A stretch of 64,000 bases of DNA from a virus (IMGVR_UViG_3300035694_000001:31771-95770); one strand, 5' to 3'; counted from the first letter of the stretch, positions 13,047-21,554 are shown. The notes: generated by a model from the sequence alone, not told the origin. Numbers and translations: made by a program.

Positions 13047-13937
13047 ATGACCACCGATCTCACGGCGTTGCAGCTCACCCGGCAAAAGGTCAATACCGGC
13101 ATCTGGATTTGTGCTGCCCTAACCATGACTGCTTCGGCGATTTCGGGCGTTACGGCTTTTGTCTACCTGCAAAAAGACGGCTGGGGCATTGCTTCTGGGG
13201 CCATGACTGCCCTTGCGGTTGATGTCGCGCTGTGGGTGGCCTTGACCGGTGACCGGTTGATGGAAGCTATCGGCATCCCTTCTGGCCCCTGGGCTCGGGT
13301 AGTGCGCTGGGGCACGGCCGCGATGTCGGTCACCCTCAACATCACAGCGGCGGCCGTGGCCAACATCCCGGTTACGCTCAAAGTCCCACTGATCATCCTG
13401 CACGCCTTCGTACCGCTGATCATGGTGTCGCTGGCCGAGCTGCGCGGCGAGTATGCACAGCAGCTGGCGCCCGTCGAACGCGCGGCTCTCGCAGAGATAG
13501 AGGCCCAGGAGCGAGCTGCTGATACCCCGATCGTTGCGCCATCCGAGCGAATCTCGGCTACTAGCGACCAGCTCGAAGCTCTGGGGCCGGCACTCGAAAG
13601 ATCACAACGTCCGTTGGATCTAGGGCCCGCAGTTCCAACGGTAACGCCGTTTGCTTATAGGTCTGAGCACGTCGACAACCAATTTGCTCGCCCACGCTCT
13701 GACCAGCGGAAACACACTCGATCTTCTCGAGGACAACGCCCTGACCTGCGGGTTTCCACGCCGACTGGCCAGCCGGCTGTGCGCCGCTCGAACGTGCGAG
13801 ATGCCGCGTTCGCCTGGCTCGACGCTCACCACAGCCCCGACACCACCGCACGGAAGCTCGCCGAGGCCCTCAACGGATCCGAACACACCTGCAAAAAGTT
13901 GCTCGGCGAATGGCGCCGGCAGAAGGCGGCATCATGA
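13047..13937 (+). CDS. DUF2637-type (Spd-like) membrane protein with C-terminal HTH-like domain
   Basis: The 296-residue product has four predicted membrane helices in residues 18-135, the layout of DUF2637/SpdB proteins. In actinomycete plasmids and integrative elements these are encoded beside the FtsK-like translocase and help plasmid spread. A basic disordered linker follows, then a C-terminal domain (RDAAFAWLDAHHSPDTTARK onward) resembling a small winged helix. It ends with an ATGA overlap onto the FtsK-like gene, so the two are probably made together. Confidence 0.75.
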   Translation: MTTDLTALQLTRQKVNTGIWICAALTMTASAISGVTAFVYLQKDGWGIASGAMTALAVDVALWVALTGDRLMEAIGIPSGPWARVVRWGTAAMSVTLNITAAAVANIPVTLKVPLIILHAFVPLIMVSLAELRGEYAQQLAPVERAALAEIEAQERAADTPIVAPSERISATSDQLEALGPALERSQRPLDLGPAVPTVTPFAYRSEHVDNQFARPRSDQRKHTRSSRGQRPDLRVSTPTGQPAVRRSNVRDAAFAWLDAHHSPDTTARKLAEALNGSEHTCKKLLGEWRRQKAAS

Positions 13938-16030
13938 CAATCACAGATATTCGACAGTTTCCTGAGGATCGTGCCCCCTGGTGGCGACGGTGGTTTGACC
14001 GCCAGCAGCCAGAAGCTCAGTACGGCGACGTAGTGAGCACTGAGGTAATCAAATGGGAAGGCTCGCCGGAGGAAGAGCCGAAGGGTTGGGCCTGGGTAGA
14101 AAAGCACGCGGTAAGCCTGCCGGACAAGCGGGCGGTCAAAGCCAAGCTCAAGCACGCGGCATCCAAAATGCCTGGCATCCTCGCCAAGCACATACTCGTT
14201 ACGATTCCTAGAGGTATGTGGGCTGAGGTGGTTCAACCCACCTGGCGCGGCGCCGGCAAGTGCATGACGGCATATCACCACTGGGTTACCGCGATCCATC
14301 TCGATGAAGCGCAGAAAGTAGCTGAAGGACCCCTCAAAGCTCGCACGTTGAAAGATCGACACAGCAGCCATGGGTACCGCATCTGGGCCTCGATCATCGC
14401 TGTGCTGTCGGCTGCCGGCGGCATGACGTACCTCTACTACACCCAGCTCAACTACTTCTTTGCTGTCCTTATTGCCCTGGTTTGCATCCTCGATCTGATC
14501 GGCCGAGCCGGGCAGGAGAAGAAAGAAGAGTTTGTGCCGATCTACCGGGAGCCTCTCCGAGAGGGGATGCCCTACAAGCAGCTCACCGCGTCGATACAAA
14601 GCGCCTTCAACGAAATCATCGGGGTAGACGGCAACGGACACCCGTTGGTGCGAGTGGATGGCATCTGCTCATATGACTTCGATCGTGAAGAGTGGCGGCA
14701 GAATCTCTCCACTTTCCAAGAGATCAAAGAAGAGCATGTGCGGACACTGGAGCGGTCTATTGGCGCGGCACTTCGCTCGGTTCGCATCCTTGAAGTACCA
14801 GCCGTTGCCACTCGGCGGATTTTGAGCATCAAAAATGGGGATCCGTTCGTTGATGTTCCTGTGGCGCCTTGGCTACCAACCAAGTCGCAGAATATCGCAG
14901 ATGGGCTTCTCCTTGGTAAGTCCCAGACTCCGATGCCGTACCGGGTGCATTTCGCCGGTGTGCATGTTGGTGTAGTCGGTGGCTCTGGTAGCGGTAAGAG
15001 CGAGGGCACTATTAGTGCGATTATCGAAGGAATACTCTCTTGCTATAATGCTGTGCCGGTTGGTATTGACCTTACTGAGGGGCCAATTTTCCCGATTTAT
15101 GGTGACTGCATTCAGCGAGTCGCTTACACCCCGGAAGATGCGGACACACTTCTTGACTGGCTGCTTGCCGAGATCAAAGAACGTGCCAAGATTCTGGGCG
15201 ATATCGCGCGCAGCAGTGACCCTAACGATAAGGGCCGCGAATGGAATGTTCACCTTGCTGCGAAGTACAACAAGCCCAGTGTCCATCTCATTGTGGACGA
15301 ATCCCCACAGGCGATGAAATTTAATGGGCAGCCGAAGGGTACCATCAACCTTGCCGCTAAGCTGGAAGTAATCGCACGTACGGGCAGCAAGCATTGGGTG
15401 ACCTTGGTTCTCGCCTCCCAGAAGACCGGCAAGTCCGATGCCGGCAGCACTGGTATTTCTTCACAGATCATGACTTGGCTCGTCGGCCCTTGCACCCAAG
15501 ATGATGCTAATGAGATCTTCTCACCAGAGTTGCGGCGGGCCGGTTGGGCGCCGAACCTGCTTAAACCCGCCGTTCGGAACATCTCGAAGAATGATGCCGG
15601 GCGTGTTTATGTGAGCGCCGCTGGCTTTGGCCCTGACATTTGCATTAGCTGGACGCCTATGCCAGAACCAGAAATCAAACGTCGGCGAGACCAGCGGCTG
15701 ATTGATGGGTTGCCTCGCATTACCAGCGGGGTTGGTTTCCCTGGGGACAGCAATACCGTAGAAGGCAAAGTAGTGCCGAATACCCTTTCAGCCTTGGCCG
15801 CCGCGCTCGATGATATTGAGCCCCCGGACGGCAAGCTGCCCAGCGCCATGGCTGCTGAATGGATCACTGAGCACAGCAATCAGGAAGTCGACGCCACGGA
15901 GCTGGCCAAGCAGCTGCGCGCCGAGCTGGGTGACCTCGCGCCGAGGGCCAAGAGCATGCGCAACAAGCTGCGAGGCAACTGCTCTTGCTACCTCGCAACC
16001 GACATCAACGACGCCATGGAGGCGCTATGA
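13934..16030 (+). CDS. FtsK/SpoIIIE-type DNA translocase, TraB/TraSA-like
   Basis: The 698-residue product has a cytoplasmic N-terminus, two membrane helices at about 149-193, and a P-loop ATPase: Walker A GGSGSGKSEG near 349 and Walker B LIVDES near 453. A winged-helix-like tail follows (about 625-690). This is the plan of actinomycete FtsK/TraB translocases, which move double-stranded DNA between mycelial cells without relaxase. With the DUF2637 gene it forms a possible transfer or segregation module. ATG 13934 overlaps the previous stop; the frame is open to 13910. Confidence 0.85.
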   Translation: MTITDIRQFPEDRAPWWRRWFDRQQPEAQYGDVVSTEVIKWEGSPEEEPKGWAWVEKHAVSLPDKRAVKAKLKHAASKMPGILAKHILVTIPRGMWAEVVQPTWRGAGKCMTAYHHWVTAIHLDEAQKVAEGPLKARTLKDRHSSHGYRIWASIIAVLSAAGGMTYLYYTQLNYFFAVLIALVCILDLIGRAGQEKKEEFVPIYREPLREGMPYKQLTASIQSAFNEIIGVDGNGHPLVRVDGICSYDFDREEWRQNLSTFQEIKEEHVRTLERSIGAALRSVRILEVPAVATRRILSIKNGDPFVDVPVAPWLPTKSQNIADGLLLGKSQTPMPYRVHFAGVHVGVVGGSGSGKSEGTISAIIEGILSCYNAVPVGIDLTEGPIFPIYGDCIQRVAYTPEDADTLLDWLLAEIKERAKILGDIARSSDPNDKGREWNVHLAAKYNKPSVHLIVDESPQAMKFNGQPKGTINLAAKLEVIARTGSKHWVTLVLASQKTGKSDAGSTGISSQIMTWLVGPCTQDDANEIFSPELRRAGWAPNLLKPAVRNISKNDAGRVYVSAAGFGPDICISWTPMPEPEIKRRRDQRLIDGLPRITSGVGFPGDSNTVEGKVVPNTLSALAAALDDIEPPDGKLPSAMAAEWITEHSNQEVDATELAKQLRAELGDLAPRAKSMRNKLRGNCSCYLATDINDAMEAL

Positions 16031-16227
16031 GAACCACAACGTCCGGCTCAACGGACGAACCCCTAGGGCTCAACCTTCAACGCTTGTTGAACCCCCCTGT
16101 TGAAGGCCTGGCGGGCTCTAAGACTCCTGGGGTTGTCCGGGTATCCGTGCAGGGGTCGAGGGGCCCCAGGGGTCATCAGCAGGGGTACTCAGCAGGAGGG
16201 GTCAAGGGGTCATGCACGTCTGGGTAG
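16027..16227 (+). CDS. 66-residue disordered protein
   Basis: The ATG overlaps the translocase stop by ATGA. The product is Gly/Pro/Ser-rich and has no fold signal; its DNA contains many short GGGGTC repeats. It overlaps the next gene by 16 bases. Coupling is the main support. Confidence 0.45.
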   Translation: MRTTTSGSTDEPLGLNLQRLLNPPVEGLAGSKTPGVVRVSVQGSRGPRGHQQGYSAGGVKGSCTSG

Positions 16228-16418
16228 GGGTCTTGCTGTTCTTGGGGGCATGGGGTCTTCACATCTGGAACAAACCCTATGTGACCTGCTCACACTGTGG
16301 AGGGTCAAAGCGTGAGTACGCCGCAGACGGGGTGCACTTCAGCGAGGAGGAGTGCTTCTGGTGCTACGAGAACGGCTACCGCTACCGCTGGGAGTTGAGG
16401 TGGTTGACCCTCTTCTAA
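16212..16418 (+). CDS. Membrane-anchored zinc ribbon protein
   Basis: The 68-residue product has an N-terminal membrane helix (HVWVGVLLFLGAWGLHIW) and then a zinc ribbon with CSHCGGSKREY and CFWCYENG. AGGAGGGG lies upstream. It may attach a nucleic-acid or protein-binding ribbon to the membrane near the translocase. Confidence 0.6.
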   Translation: MHVWVGVLLFLGAWGLHIWNKPYVTCSHCGGSKREYAADGVHFSEEECFWCYENGYRYRWELRWLTLF

Positions 16419-16435
16419 ATGACCCCCTGTCGAGC

Positions 16436-16465
16436 TTGACAGGTGCCTAGGTGTCCGGCTACGTT
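16436..16465 (+). promoter_or_regulatory. Plus-strand promoter
   Basis: TTGACA (16436-16441), an 18-base spacer and TACGTT (16460-16465) lie upstream of the small-gene operon starting at 16504. The surrounding CGAGCTTGACAGGT resembles the sequence around the minus promoter at 11.7 kb. Confidence 0.65.
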
Positions 16466-16503
16466 GTTACTAGGTTCCTAGTATGTTGAAGATCGGAGAA
16501 GCC

Positions 16504-16794
16504 ATGAAGCTCAGAATGCCCGTTATCGCCTATGCGGTAGCTCGTACCGGGGCGCGTCGAGTGATCACTGCCTTGGGGGCCTTGGGCCTCAACGTCCGGG
16601 ATAGCTTCGTGGGCCTCGGCAGCAACGTCCGGCCCTGGAAGCGCGCGGCCATGTGGATCTGCCTTGCCCTGAACTTGGTGCTTGCTTTTGCGCTCGCAAC
16701 GCGCGGCAACGTCGTGAGCTTCATGGCCTTGCTCGGCTGCTGCACCGCTCTTAACTACCTCGACAGCACGATGCCCAGAAAGGTTAGGCCATGA
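16504..16794 (+). CDS. Two-helix membrane protein
   Basis: The 96-residue product has a basic amphipathic N-terminal half and two membrane helices (AAMWICLALNLVLAFALA and VVSFMALLGCCTALNYL). GGAGAAG lies before ATG 16504. The stop overlaps the next ATG. The function is unknown. Confidence 0.65.
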   Translation: MKLRMPVIAYAVARTGARRVITALGALGLNVRDSFVGLGSNVRPWKRAAMWICLALNLVLAFALATRGNVVSFMALLGCCTALNYLDSTMPRKVRP

Positions 16795-17096
16795 CAACCA
16801 TCGTCGATGCCCGCTACCACGAGGTGCACTGGTCGGGCGCCCTGGGTGATGCTCCTATCACCACTAAGCTCTATGGCAGCGCCCAGTTCCGCCCTTTCAA
16901 AATCAATGTCCGATACCGTGCGACTGCGGGTAAATGGGAGGCTGAGTGCGCCGAGGTGGCGGGGCCTCAGGTGAAGAAAGATGGAACCCAAGGCAAGAAT
17001 TGGATCACCTCTGAGTACTGGTTTGACCTTTCTGAGGATGTCCCTCAGTGGATAACTGATATCGCAGCTACTTACCTTCCTAGGATTAAACCATGA
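16791..17096 (+). CDS. 101-residue beta-rich orphan protein
   Basis: The product is rich in beta-strands (TKLYGSAQFRPFKINVRYRA) and ends with a short helix (VPQWITDIAATYL). It has ATGA overlaps with both neighbours, so it belongs to a tightly coupled operon. No family is recognised. Confidence 0.6.
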   Translation: MTTIVDARYHEVHWSGALGDAPITTKLYGSAQFRPFKINVRYRATAGKWEAECAEVAGPQVKKDGTQGKNWITSEYWFDLSEDVPQWITDIAATYLPRIKP

Positions 17097-17326
17097 GCAG
17101 AATCGTCCGAGTGATCGTGCACCATGTACTAGAGGTCGATGTTGACCGCCTGATTGATGATTGCGAGATAGGCGAGAATCTCGACGTCGACACTGACACA
17201 CTAAGCGACGGCCTAGCAGCGGATCACGTTGCCGGATTCTTCGACCCAGACTGCTGCATTCCCCGATGGGCGCGTGATGGTGTGCGTGTGATGACCAGCG
17301 ATGCCCAGGAGGTAGAAGATGTCTGA
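17093..17326 (+). CDS. 77-residue acidic orphan protein
   Basis: The product begins with beta-strand residues (RIVRVIVHHVLEVDV) and is strongly acidic in the middle. Cys residues in DPDCCIPRW are the only notable side chains. It overlaps the next gene by 8 bases. Confidence 0.6.
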   Translation: MSRIVRVIVHHVLEVDVDRLIDDCEIGENLDVDTDTLSDGLAADHVAGFFDPDCCIPRWARDGVRVMTSDAQEVEDV

Positions 17327-17549
17327 CAAGGTTCGCAGCATCATGCAGGTAGTCAATTCCCGCGACCAGCAAGCTGTGATTGTTGTGGAGCGTGATCTCG
17401 CTTCAGGAATTATTACGCTAACTTCTACCGAAGTGTCAGATATGCGGGTGTACACGGAAATATCCACGCTGTCTGAGACGAATTACGAAGAGACGCGTAG
17501 CCCATGGGTAACTGACTTCAACGAGGCGAAGGTGCCAAGTGATGTCTGA
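17319..17549 (+). CDS. 76-residue beta-rich orphan protein
   Basis: The product alternates short strands (IMQVVNSRDQQAVIVVERD, GIITLTSTEVSDMRVYTE), suggesting a small beta sandwich or OB-like barrel. It is embedded in the coupled operon. The function is unknown. Confidence 0.6.
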   Translation: MSDKVRSIMQVVNSRDQQAVIVVERDLASGIITLTSTEVSDMRVYTEISTLSETNYEETRSPWVTDFNEAKVPSDV

Positions 17550-17829
17550 CGCCATCACGTACCCAGCCCCTGAAAAGGACGAGACCGGCGCCGAGTACTG
17601 GGAGCGGGTACGGCAGCTTGGCCTTCCTTTCCCTTGGGAAGCCGATCGATCACTGCCGCCGGGCGAAGTTAAGGTAATTGAGGAGTGGGCTAACAAAGAT
17701 TCTTCTACCGGCAACTATTGGCCCTGCGACGAAGCAGCAGTAAAGCGCACTGCCGCCAAGGTGGCGAGCTGCACAGTCATGCGGCGGATTCGTTGGGAAT
17801 CGGCTGGTCCTTGGGAAGAGGTGAGCTGA
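17542..17829 (+). CDS. 95-residue orphan protein
   Basis: The start ATG lies within the previous gene's last codons. The product is Trp-rich (EYWERVRQLGLPFPWEAD, NYWPCDEAAV) with a basic end. No domain is recognised. Confidence 0.6.
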   Translation: MSDAITYPAPEKDETGAEYWERVRQLGLPFPWEADRSLPPGEVKVIEEWANKDSSTGNYWPCDEAAVKRTAAKVASCTVMRRIRWESAGPWEEVS

Positions 17830-17832
17830 GCC

Positions 17833-18039
17833 ATGGGATTTTGGACTGGCGATTATGGACGAGCAGATCAGTACGTTAATGGAGCCGCTGCACAGAATGG
17901 GCACTATAGCGTAGATACGCACGTTGCTCGGCAATGCCAAGACAGTGATAATAAGAATCAACGAAAGGATCGTGTCACATCAGCAGTGCACGACGCGGTA
18001 CAGAAAACTTCAGGGCTTTTAGACTGGTTGAGTAAATAA
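17833..18039 (+). CDS. 68-residue polar orphan protein
   Basis: The product begins MGFWTGDYGRADQY and ends with an amphipathic helix (AVHDAVQKTSGLLDWLSK). A related opening (WGFLTGDHSK) is found at 51925-52089. The stop overlaps the YdjM-like start by one base. Confidence 0.55.
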   Translation: MGFWTGDYGRADQYVNGAAAQNGHYSVDTHVARQCQDSDNKNQRKDRVTSAVHDAVQKTSGLLDWLSK

Positions 18040-19019
18040 TGATGGGTCACGGGCACGGCTCCTTCGGCCTCTTCGCTGGCCTCGCTGTCGGAGATGCTCT
18101 GTCCTTGCCGCCGGCTGCCGTGATAACCCTTGGCCTTGCTAGCGCAGGAGCCGGGTTGCTGCCCGATATCGACTGCAAGGGGTCCACGGCCGCTACCGCT
18201 TTCGGCCCGTTCTCTCAGTTTGCGCACTACGGTGCCATCGAGCTGCACAATGTCGTCTCAGCCTCGATCAGCACTGACCGGCATGAGCACGGCGCGCACC
18301 GGGGCTTAACCCACTGGTGGCCTTTCTGGGTGGTGTGCGGTGGCGCTGTGTGGGCTCTGTGCACGATCAACCAGTGGGTTGTGATGGCGGTGCTGGCCCT
18401 GCTGTTCGCGCTCGCAGCGCGGGGCCTCACTATCCCCGATCTGCCAGCCGAGACGCAGGGTCGTTTCAACAACTCTCCCCGCCACCACATGATGATGAAA
18501 CTCGCCTACGGCCTGCTCAATCTCAACCCCTTTACCTTCATCATGCGGCGCGGCCGGAAACACGTAGCCAAGACGCGGCGCCTCGGCTGGGCACGGTTGG
18601 GTTTCCGGTTTGGCGTCGGCAAGGTCTTGACCGCAGCGGCGGCCAGCGCACTGGCTTACGGACTCGTAGCGGCCGGCGTCGCAGCCACCATCGGTCCGTG
18701 GCTCGGGCTCATTGTTGGCCTGGGGATGGCGTTGCATTGGTTCGGTGATTGCCCGACGCATATGGGTGTTCCTGGTATTAAACTTCATCAAGTGTGGAAG
18801 CTTCCGTTTTGGGCTTCATTCTATGCCGGCGGTCCGTTCGAGATCATGGCCATCTGGTTCAGCCTCGGGTGGCTCAATATCGTGTTGATTCCCGGACTAC
18901 TCAGCCACGCACATGAGATGACCGTGTTGATTTGGGCAACTTCTGCACTCGCAGTACTGATAGTCCTTGCTATCATTGTTGAAGCAACTAGTGTCGTTAA
19001 ACGAAAGAGGTACGTATAA
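18039..19019 (+). CDS. YdjM/DUF457-like membrane protein
   Basis: The 326-residue product has about six membrane helices and the hallmarks of the YdjM/DUF457 family of predicted membrane metal-dependent hydrolases. These are an early LLPDIDCKGSTA site, HRGLTHWWPF, and further His/Asp residues (HWFGDCPTHMG). The substrate is unknown. In phages and hosts these proteins are often damage-inducible. Confidence 0.8.
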   Translation: MMGHGHGSFGLFAGLAVGDALSLPPAAVITLGLASAGAGLLPDIDCKGSTAATAFGPFSQFAHYGAIELHNVVSASISTDRHEHGAHRGLTHWWPFWVVCGGAVWALCTINQWVVMAVLALLFALAARGLTIPDLPAETQGRFNNSPRHHMMMKLAYGLLNLNPFTFIMRRGRKHVAKTRRLGWARLGFRFGVGKVLTAAAASALAYGLVAAGVAATIGPWLGLIVGLGMALHWFGDCPTHMGVPGIKLHQVWKLPFWASFYAGGPFEIMAIWFSLGWLNIVLIPGLLSHAHEMTVLIWATSALAVLIVLAIIVEATSVVKRKRYV

Positions 19020-19020
19020 A

Positions 19021-19206
19021 ATGTCACACTACACAAGTAATGCTCAAGGGTTCTTCGTAGGCCTGGGTATGAGAAACACAGCCACCACATTGTGTGGCCT
19101 TGTTCTTGACGAAGTAAAAGATTACGGTTCGCCGTCCGGCGGCCAGCACGCAACATGCCCGGAATGTCGACGTCGCAATGGCGAAGACCGCACCCGGTTA
19201 TTCTAG
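19021..19206 (+). CDS. Small CG...CxxC zinc protein
   Basis: The 61-residue product contains TTLCGLVLDE and ATCPECRRRNG, the same pattern as the proteins at 6358-6546 and 21384-21554. The CPECRRR end suggests zinc binding. It starts 1 base after the YdjM-like gene. Confidence 0.6.
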   Translation: MSHYTSNAQGFFVGLGMRNTATTLCGLVLDEVKDYGSPSGGQHATCPECRRRNGEDRTRLF

Positions 19207-19221
19207 AAGAGGAGAAAGTAA

Positions 19222-19698
19222 TTGAACCTAGATCGGTTTAGACCGCCGCAAGACGCGGTGTCGGCTGTGCCGCTCACCATGGTGGTAAACGGTGAGCAAT
19301 ACGTGCTGGCCTCGGCGGGGCAGCAACGAAGCGGCGAGCTGTCCCCTCAGGACAATACGCTGCAACACCATGGGGTTATCGCCTATAACGGTGAGCCGCA
19401 CATCATGACGCCGAACGGGATTGCACCCTACCGGCCAGTCTCTCCCTACTCGCCCGACCCTGGGCAAGTGCCGAGGTGGATCAAACACCCGTATGGCAAG
19501 GGGCTGGGCATCTTCGCCGGCGCGGCCATCCTTGGTGTGTTTCTGCTCTGTCTCGGTATTGCCTTGTACGCGTTGGTGAACGTTGTCATCGCGCACGCTT
19601 TCGCCATCGGTCTCACCATCGTGGCGGTCTTCCTCGGCGGCCTGATGTTGCTGGGCGCACTTACGAAATCACGGCACGGCTATGCTTCGAGGAGATGA
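19222..19698 (+). CDS. Membrane protein with soluble N-terminal domain
   Basis: The 158-residue product starts at TTG with GAGGAG upstream. Residues 1-95 are soluble (GEQYVLASAGQQ and a repeat-like NGEPHIM). Two membrane helices follow (GIFAGAAILGVFLLCLGIAL and AIGLTIVAVFLGGLMLL). The family is unknown; the gene precedes another two-helix protein. Confidence 0.65.
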   Translation: MNLDRFRPPQDAVSAVPLTMVVNGEQYVLASAGQQRSGELSPQDNTLQHHGVIAYNGEPHIMTPNGIAPYRPVSPYSPDPGQVPRWIKHPYGKGLGIFAGAAILGVFLLCLGIALYALVNVVIAHAFAIGLTIVAVFLGGLMLLGALTKSRHGYASRR

Positions 19699-19704
19699 TA
19701 AATA

Positions 19705-19857
19705 ATGTGGCCATTCAGTCCAGTACGCGAAGAGCGATGCCCAGGTACCTGGGGTCATCGTACTTTATTTGGCACATGGCGTTGCGATACATGCGGCGGA
19801 ATAGTAGAACCAGAGAAATCAGAATCTGATAGCTATCCCGCTTGGAGGCTTTTTTAA
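19705..19857 (+). CDS. 50-residue zinc ribbon protein
   Basis: ATG 19705 lies after CGAGGAG. The product has MWPFSPVREERCPG and CDTCGGIVEPE, a possible single ribbon. The MWPF opening recurs at 8719 and 21384. It was found by reading below the usual ORF length cut-off. Confidence 0.55.
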   Translation: MWPFSPVREERCPGTWGHRTLFGTWRCDTCGGIVEPEKSESDSYPAWRLF

Positions 19858-19858
19858 C

Positions 19859-20950
19859 ATGGAACGCTTGCCTGATACCCGAGTATTTGAGAACGTCACT
19901 ATCACACCAAACGGGAAAACAGCGGCTGTGCTCGAAGGCCGTTGGGATGACATCTATATCACGTTGATCAATATCCGCGATGATGGTGTTCTCGTGCCTC
20001 ATGCGCAGCGTCCGGTCGACCTCAAAGACGGTCGGATTCGAGTGCATATAGATCTCGTGCCGGCAGTGGCTACACCATCCTCGCGCGTGATTCCGGTCAA
20101 GCCACAACGCAAAACTAAGATCCCTCTGCCTTCTCGCGCGGCCCTGCAAGCTACCGGCCTAGGCCTCGTTGCGGCTACAGGCGCAGCAGCTGTGACCGGA
20201 CTCGTCTGGGTAGCCATCACAGTCGTACCCGCTGTGATCTCGTTCATCGCCACGTGGGCCTTGCCCGCCTTGGTGCTAAGCGTCATCGCCCTTGGCCTCG
20301 GCGCGGCCATGGAGACCAGTCATCGCCGAGCGGCTGTGCACGAAGAAGAGCCGAGTATCTACCCGCCTGGGTATTCGCCGGCTGAACCTACTACTCCGAG
20401 TCGCTGGCGGTGGGGCACGAAAACGGAATCAGTCAAACACCACTGGCTCACTGGAAAACCGGTTGAAACGGAAGAAGCAGCTGCAGAAGCTAAAGCTGAG
20501 GCGAAGGACGTAGAACGGGAGCAGCGACGAATTAAGGCCGAGACAGCACCCCGGCACCATTGGTTCAGCGGTAAACCAATCGAAGATGAAGAAGCTAAGG
20601 CCGAAGCGAAGGATGTAGAACGTGAATTGCGGCATTGGTGGGGCGGATTAACCAAAGAAGGAAAGATCGCCCAGCAGCAAGAGCAGTTTGCTCGGTTAGA
20701 CCCCAGGGCTCAGCAGTGGGTGCAAGATTTGCGTGATCCGGCAAGTAAGCAGGCCAAAGGCACTTATGATGATAGCGCGGGTCGTTACTGTGCGGTAGGT
20801 CTAGAGACGCATCTGCATCGCCGAATGACTCATCAGCAGATGCGTCGAGCGTTCGGACCCAACTTTGTCTATGATGTCGAGAAATACAATGATTCCACTA
20901 ACGCGACATTTGAAGATGTCGCCGATTTCATCGTCCGGGAACTAAGCTAA
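19859..20950 (+). CDS. Membrane protein with duplicated HHW-GKP coiled segments
   Basis: The 363-residue product has a beta-rich N-terminus (1-85) and two membrane helices (about 95-160). Next is a charged region with two copies of [KR]HHW-x2-GKP followed by EEAxAEAKDVERE. The C-terminal domain (about 270-363) is soluble and helical, with GRYCAVGLETHLHRRMTH. The repeats look like recently duplicated coiled coils. A structural or membrane-tethering role is possible; no family is recognised. Confidence 0.65.
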   Translation: MERLPDTRVFENVTITPNGKTAAVLEGRWDDIYITLINIRDDGVLVPHAQRPVDLKDGRIRVHIDLVPAVATPSSRVIPVKPQRKTKIPLPSRAALQATGLGLVAATGAAAVTGLVWVAITVVPAVISFIATWALPALVLSVIALGLGAAMETSHRRAAVHEEEPSIYPPGYSPAEPTTPSRWRWGTKTESVKHHWLTGKPVETEEAAAEAKAEAKDVEREQRRIKAETAPRHHWFSGKPIEDEEAKAEAKDVERELRHWWGGLTKEGKIAQQQEQFARLDPRAQQWVQDLRDPASKQAKGTYDDSAGRYCAVGLETHLHRRMTHQQMRRAFGPNFVYDVEKYNDSTNATFEDVADFIVRELS

Positions 20951-20959
20951 GGAGAAACG

Positions 20960-21382
20960 ATGAAAGACATAGGACGTGCCATCTTTCTTATCATAGTGCT
21001 CTGGTTAGGGTGCCAGGCAATTGGATACATGGGCAGTCACGGCATGATCGGCCCGGCTCCAGTCCCAGCATCCGACAGCACGAGCGAGCCAAATTGTTTT
21101 GCTGTCCCAGCTGACGGCCAGTCACACCCCTGCAATATCCCAGACGCGCCGGTCACAAAATGGACCGTCACGGATCACGGTGCCTACCACGCGGACGGTA
21201 ATTGCTGGTCTCTGGGCATGACGCTGCCGCCGGCTCCCGGCATGGATGGTGGTGCGTTCACGCGCATGTGCGTGCCGAGGTCGGATTATGACGCACACCC
21301 CGTTGGGTCTACCTACATCATTGGTGGCCCAGGTACGGGTCTCTCCGGCGGCACAGCCAGCCGGATAACGGACGGTGGCTGA
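20960..21382 (+). CDS. Secreted or membrane-anchored Cys-containing protein
   Basis: The 140-residue product has a hydrophobic N-terminal helix (IFLIIVLWLGCQAIGYM), then a Pro/Ser-rich exported part with four to five Cys (NCFAVP, PCNIP, NCWSLG, RMCVP) that may form disulfides. A GGPGTGLSGG tail follows. It is probably extracytoplasmic. The function is unknown. Confidence 0.6.
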   Translation: MKDIGRAIFLIIVLWLGCQAIGYMGSHGMIGPAPVPASDSTSEPNCFAVPADGQSHPCNIPDAPVTKWTVTDHGAYHADGNCWSLGMTLPPAPGMDGGAFTRMCVPRSDYDAHPVGSTYIIGGPGTGLSGGTASRITDGG

Positions 21383-21383
21383 A

Positions 21384-21554
21384 ATGTGGCCCTTTACACC
21401 ACTCGGCGGAGATGACTCAACATCTAGGTACTATCATCGGGCCCCCGGAAACAGCGCAACAACTTATTGCGGCATCCGCATAACTGGTGCGGTGCCGTGC
21501 GGACCGCCACCCTGGGGCACAGATGCCTGCCCTGTCTGTGAGGCGAACCGATGA
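21384..21554 (+). CDS. 56-residue CG...CxxC zinc protein
   Basis: The product starts MWPFTPLGGDD and carries TTYCGIRI and ACPVCEANR, the third member of the small CG...CxxC group in this window. Its stop overlaps the next ATG. It is short but well supported by pattern and packing. Confidence 0.6.
   Translation: MWPFTPLGGDDSTSRYYHRAPGNSATTYCGIRITGAVPCGPPPWGTDACPVCEANR

Noticed and set aside
13826-14641. 271-residue minus-strand frame
   Set aside because: It is antisense to the FtsK-like gene and shows no coherent domain or ribosome site.
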